DNA from: Janthinobacterium sp. ROICE36
GTDB lineage: Bacteria > Pseudomonadota > Gammaproteobacteria > Burkholderiales > Burkholderiaceae_D
DNA length: 33,876 nucleotides
Assembly (NCBI RefSeq): GCF_002869965.1
Contig: NZ_PEBS01000060.1
Span: 1-33,876, forward strand
Reading direction: 5' to 3'
Shown here: piece by piece, positions 31,277-33,876 of the stretch
Layout: each line of letters starts with the position of its first letter
How positions within the stretch are numbered: position 1 is the stretch's first letter
Notes under the pieces: generated by a model
Seen by the model: the letters and a program-made list of their open reading frames with translations, nothing else
What the model was told of the DNA's origin: nothing
The model's database searches: none
Made by a program: the position numbers and the translations under genes

Positions 31277-32970
31277 TGCGCGTAGCACTTCCTGCCTTGA
31301 TGGCGACCCTGTTGCTGACCGCGCCTGCTTGGGCGCAGTCATCGTCAAAATCGCTGGATGTGGCCTGGTGGCGCGATGGCAAGACGGAAGTGCGCCAGCT
31401 GCGCCAGGGCGGCGTGGCCCCGCCGCCGTTTGACGGCACGCGGCAAGTGCCGCTGGCCAGTCTGTGGAAGCTGTTCGTGTATGTGTATGCGACCGATAAC
31501 AAGCTGGCGATGCCGGACTATCGCTGCGGCGGCCGTGATCGTGAAGAAGTGTATTGCTGCGATGCGGGCCAGAGCATCGGCCACGACGCGGCACTGGCGC
31601 AGTCCTGCGGCCTGTTTTTCTCGCCCAGGCGTCTGATGATCGCGCCGGCGCCGTGGCGCCAGTACTGGACTGGCCGCCTGGGTACCGCACTCTCGGGCGA
31701 TTTTGCCTGGCTGGCCAACCCGGAACAACTGGCGCCGGCGCGCACGGTGCGCCTGGACAGCCTGCTGCGCGCGCTGGACAGCATCCCGGCCGCCAGCCGC
31801 CAGGAAGCCGAAGCGGCGCTGCTGCGCGTGGTGCTAGATGGACGCGCTGGGCGCGGTGCCGGTACGGCGCGCTGGTTCGGCAGCCAGTTGCGCGTGAAGA
31901 CGTATTCCTGGCACCAGGCGGGTGGGCGGATAGGCGGCGCGGCCGGCTGGCTGGCCGATGGCACGCCGATCTGGTTTGGCGGCGCGGGTGGCAGCAGCAA
32001 TGTGTTCGAGCAGTGGGCGCCCAAACTTGCCGCCAGTCTGCCGCCAGTGGGCGCGGTCGACGATGGCGGCTGCGTGGTGGTCGATTACTTCAAACGCTAT
32101 CCCATTCGCGCCGTGCGCGGCGAGCGTGGCGTGGCCGTACCCGGGCCGCTCAATGGCCGCTACCATGTGCAGTTCGAGAATGGCCAGAACCTCGCCTTGC
32201 GCAGCAGCGGCGAGTTGATGCTGGTACAAGAGACGGGCGGCCGTCCGCAATTGCGCGGACGCTTCGGCGTCAATGAATATGTGGCGCGGGTGCTCGACCG
32301 CGAAGCGAGTGCTGGCGAGCCGGAAGCGGCCAAGGCGCTGGCGATTGCCGCGCGCACCTATTTGCAGCAAAACGCAGTGAGCGTGGCAGGCTGCCAGCAG
32401 ATCGTCGATAGCAGCGCGACCCAGCGCGTCAGTCCCAGTCCTGCCACGCCGGCGGCGCTGGCGATTGCGCGCTGGACTGACCAGTTGATCGTCGATGGCG
32501 TCACCGTCCGTTACCACAGCAACTTGCCGTCCGAGGGCACGATGGCGTGGAGCGAGACGGTGCGGCAGGCCAAACAGGGCAAGTACTATGATGAATTGCT
32601 GGCGGCAGCCTACCCGGGCGGCGCGCTGAGCACCGTTGGCAACACTGGCGCGCGTTGTCGGCGCCTGGCGCAGAACGAGGATTGGCTGGCGCGGTCCGTG
32701 CCGCGCTGGCAGCGCGTGCTGCTGCGCGAGGCCGGTTACGAAGCGCCGGCACAAGCGCCGCTGGTCTGCGCCCTGTCCAGCGGCGCGCCGTATTCGGAAC
32801 AGTCGCGCAACCGCATCTTCATGCGGCCGCTGGCCACGCGCGAAGACCGCATCACCTTGGCCCATGAGTATTTACACCTTGGCCTGCGCCGTCATCCGCG
32901 CGGCCAGGACGAAGAATATGTCGAGCGGATGGCCCGTCGGCTCGTCGACCTTAACCTGGAGGCCCTGTGA
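31276..32970 (+). CDS. yfaQ: DUF2300 protein (YfaQ-like) with PBP-like, SpoIID-like and HExxH segments
   Basis: The 564-aa exported product (signal ending APAWAQ) seems to be modular. Residues 30-270 resemble a penicillin-binding-type fold: SLWK (Ser62, Lys65) in VPLASLWKLFVYVYA, SCG at 110-112, and KTY at 208-210 followed by GGAAGWLADGTPIWFGG. Spacing fits SxxK/SxN/KTG. Residues 332-366 (VNEYVARVLDREA then EAAKALAIAARTYL) resemble the SpoIID/LytB core, with Glu343 in the catalytic position. Near the C-terminus is HEYLH (His530-His534), an HExxH zinc-protease-like motif. The whole corresponds to DUF2300; the domain readings are mine and unproven. The ATG overlaps the yfaS stop (TGATG), and the stop overlaps the next start (GTGA). 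Confidence 0.88.
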   Translation: MRVALPALMATLLLTAPAWAQSSSKSLDVAWWRDGKTEVRQLRQGGVAPPPFDGTRQVPLASLWKLFVYVYATDNKLAMPDYRCGGRDREEVYCCDAGQSIGHDAALAQSCGLFFSPRRLMIAPAPWRQYWTGRLGTALSGDFAWLANPEQLAPARTVRLDSLLRALDSIPAASRQEAEAALLRVVLDGRAGRGAGTARWFGSQLRVKTYSWHQAGGRIGGAAGWLADGTPIWFGGAGGSSNVFEQWAPKLAASLPPVGAVDDGGCVVVDYFKRYPIRAVRGERGVAVPGPLNGRYHVQFENGQNLALRSSGELMLVQETGGRPQLRGRFGVNEYVARVLDREASAGEPEAAKALAIAARTYLQQNAVSVAGCQQIVDSSATQRVSPSPATPAALAIARWTDQLIVDGVTVRYHSNLPSEGTMAWSETVRQAKQGKYYDELLAAAYPGGALSTVGNTGARCRRLAQNEDWLARSVPRWQRVLLREAGYEAPAQAPLVCALSSGAPYSEQSRNRIFMRPLATREDRITLAHEYLHLGLRRHPRGQDEEYVERMARRLVDLNLEAL

Positions 32971-33728
32971 GTTTTTATATCCGTTGCGCGATTCCACTAA
33001 TGGTATTGCCACTCTGGGCGCAGGCCCAGGTCACCATCGATGCACCGAAGGGCGGCTGGCGCAATTCGGCTGGCGCCCGCGAGGACTATACGCAAGCGGT
33101 CAATTACCCCGCCGCGTCGGTCAACCTGCAGCCGGGCCAGGCCGAGACGGCGCAGATAAGGGGGCGTATTGCCGGCGCTATCAAGGGCAAGCCCGCCACG
33201 CTGGTGGTCAACGGCGTGGCGATGCCGATGGAGGTGGGCGAGGACGGCAGCTACGGCCGCCCCTATGGATTCGGCAGCGGCTCGAACAGCGTGGAAGTGC
33301 GTTCGCCGGATGGCCGGAGCCGCGCGCGCACCCAGTTTGTCGACAGTTACCAGGGCAAGACGCAGGCGCGCTTGCGTATCGTGCTGTCGTGGGACAGCGC
33401 CGGCACCGACCTCGATCTGCATGTGGTCACGCCGGACGGTGGCCACGCCTGGTATGGCAATCGCGTCTTGAAAGATGGCGGCGCGCTGGATGTGGACGTG
33501 ACTACCGGCTATGGCCCGGAAATCTTTTCCAGCGCCGCGCCCCTGAAGGGCAACTATCACGCCTATGTCAATTACTACGGCAGCGGCGAGAACACCTCCA
33601 TGCTGACCGTCGCACGCCTGTCGATCATCACCAACGAAGGCACGCCGCGTGAAAAGCTGCAGAGCTTCCAGGTGCCGATGCGGGCCGCTGGCGAGCTGAC
33701 TTTGGTGAAATCGTTTGTCTTGCCATAG
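32967..33728 (+). CDS. yfaP: DUF2135 protein (YfaP-like)
   Basis: The 253-aa product has a short signal peptide (cleavage near WAQAQ) and a beta-rich mature domain. It shows the DUF2135 signature: LSWDSAGTDLDLHVVTPDGGHAWYG, then GGALDVDVTTGYGPEIF and KGNYHAYVNYYGSGE. The repeated Asp residues (TDLDLHV, LDVDV) suggest a metal-binding or C2-like beta sandwich. Function is unknown; E. coli YfaP is the match in the same position. The start is GTG at 32967, overlapping the yfaQ stop, and is supported by GGAGG 4-5 bp upstream. It is the last gene of the cluster; no clear terminator follows before the promoters at 33756. Confidence 0.9.
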   Translation: MSFYIRCAIPLMVLPLWAQAQVTIDAPKGGWRNSAGAREDYTQAVNYPAASVNLQPGQAETAQIRGRIAGAIKGKPATLVVNGVAMPMEVGEDGSYGRPYGFGSGSNSVEVRSPDGRSRARTQFVDSYQGKTQARLRIVLSWDSAGTDLDLHVVTPDGGHAWYGNRVLKDGGALDVDVTTGYGPEIFSSAAPLKGNYHAYVNYYGSGENTSMLTVARLSIITNEGTPREKLQSFQVPMRAAGELTLVKSFVLP

Positions 33729-33755
33729 TGGCCGAAAATGGCGCAAAAATAGCCC

Positions 33756-33784
33756 TTGCAGGGCGTGCGTGGCAGGGCTATAAT
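33756..33784 (+). promoter_or_regulatory. Strong sigma70 promoter, first of a tandem pair
   Basis: TTGCAG (33756-33761) is separated by exactly 17 bp from a perfect TATAAT (33779-33784). It lies 28 bp past the yfaP stop and points out of the window. Together with the next promoter it suggests a highly expressed operon downstream. Confidence 0.7.
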
Positions 33785-33841
33785 TCGCCCCCTCGCTGAA
33801 CGATGCATGCAAATGCTGAATGAGGCGGGTAAAAAAGAAGG

Positions 33842-33870
33842 TTGACGAAATGCTGAAAAAGCTTCATACT
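33842..33870 (+). promoter_or_regulatory. Second sigma70 promoter of the tandem pair, stable-RNA type
   Basis: TTGACG (33842-33847) is separated by 17 bp from CATACT (33865-33870), preceded by an A-rich stretch at 33831-33838 like an UP element. The arrangement resembles, from memory, rRNA-operon promoters of Burkholderiales. The gene it drives lies beyond the window. Confidence 0.6.
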
Positions 33871-33876
33871 CTTCCT

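Noticed and set aside
27872..31690. Very long minus-strand open frame (about 1270 codons) opposite the macroglobulin gene
   Set aside because: It is a mirror frame in GC-rich coding DNA: the plus strand encodes a recognisable protein, and the minus product is low-complexity (Arg/Gln/His/Gly-rich) with no family motif.
1..33876. CRISPR arrays, tRNA genes, rRNA genes
   Set aside because: No regularly spaced repeats were seen, and no tRNA cloverleaf or rRNA sequence was recognised by eye; an rRNA operon may begin just past the right edge.

Overview
The window looks like the replication-origin region of a betaproteobacterium in the Burkholderiales, most likely Oxalobacteraceae (Janthinobacterium/Massilia/Duganella-like). 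This rests on gene order (gyrB-dnaN-dnaA on the minus strand, then an origin-like gap, then rpmH-rnpA-yidD-yidC-mnmE on the plus strand), high GC, and protein flavour. It is an inference from reading; no search was run.

Region 1 (1-5562, minus strand) holds the start of an IS transposase at the window edge, then gyrB, dnaN and dnaA. Two copies of a 27-bp GGGGTC-type hairpin lie between dnaN and gyrB. Region 2 (5563-6075) is the only gene-free stretch over 300 bp and is a good oriC candidate, with DnaA boxes on both strands and a near-consensus promoter for rpmH. Region 3 (6076-10243, plus strand) is the ribosomal protein L34/RNase P protein/membrane insertase/tRNA modification series. A terminator-like hairpin sits inside rnpA, and a strong terminator fused to a 19-bp perfect palindrome follows yidC.

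Region 4 (10244-17850) is more mixed. A diverged second copy of the mnmE 3' end follows a small secreted-protein gene, which looks like the scar of an old integration at the end of mnmE. After it come small hypothetical genes, an orphan Hpt protein, a CAP-domain lipoprotein, pssA, an aldo/keto reductase, a D-Ala-D-Ala carboxypeptidase, an alpha/beta hydrolase and a thioredoxin-like ferredoxin. Region 5 (17891-24288, minus strand) is a compact run: a B12-binding radical SAM protein, then an MCE/Mla-type lipid ABC transporter (STAS-permease, ATPase, MCE protein, outer-membrane-type lipoprotein) and a VanZ-family membrane protein.

Region 6 (24424-33728, plus strand) is the most interesting part. 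Five genes linked by 1-4 nt start/stop overlaps match, in the same order, the poorly understood E. coli yfaA-yfaT-yfaS-yfaQ-yfaP cluster, which is related to the Pseudomonas mag (macroglobulin-like) locus. It encodes a membrane-anchored DUF2138 protein, a DUF1175 protein with NlpC/P60-like features, a 1521-aa bacterial alpha-2-macroglobulin with an intact CxEQ thioester motif, a DUF2300 protein that appears to combine a penicillin-binding-protein-like SxxK domain, a SpoIID-like segment and an HExxH motif, and a DUF2135 protein. Together they suggest an envelope system that couples protease trapping to cell-wall processing. The window closes with two tandem sigma70-type promoters that probably drive a stable-RNA or other highly expressed operon just beyond the edge.
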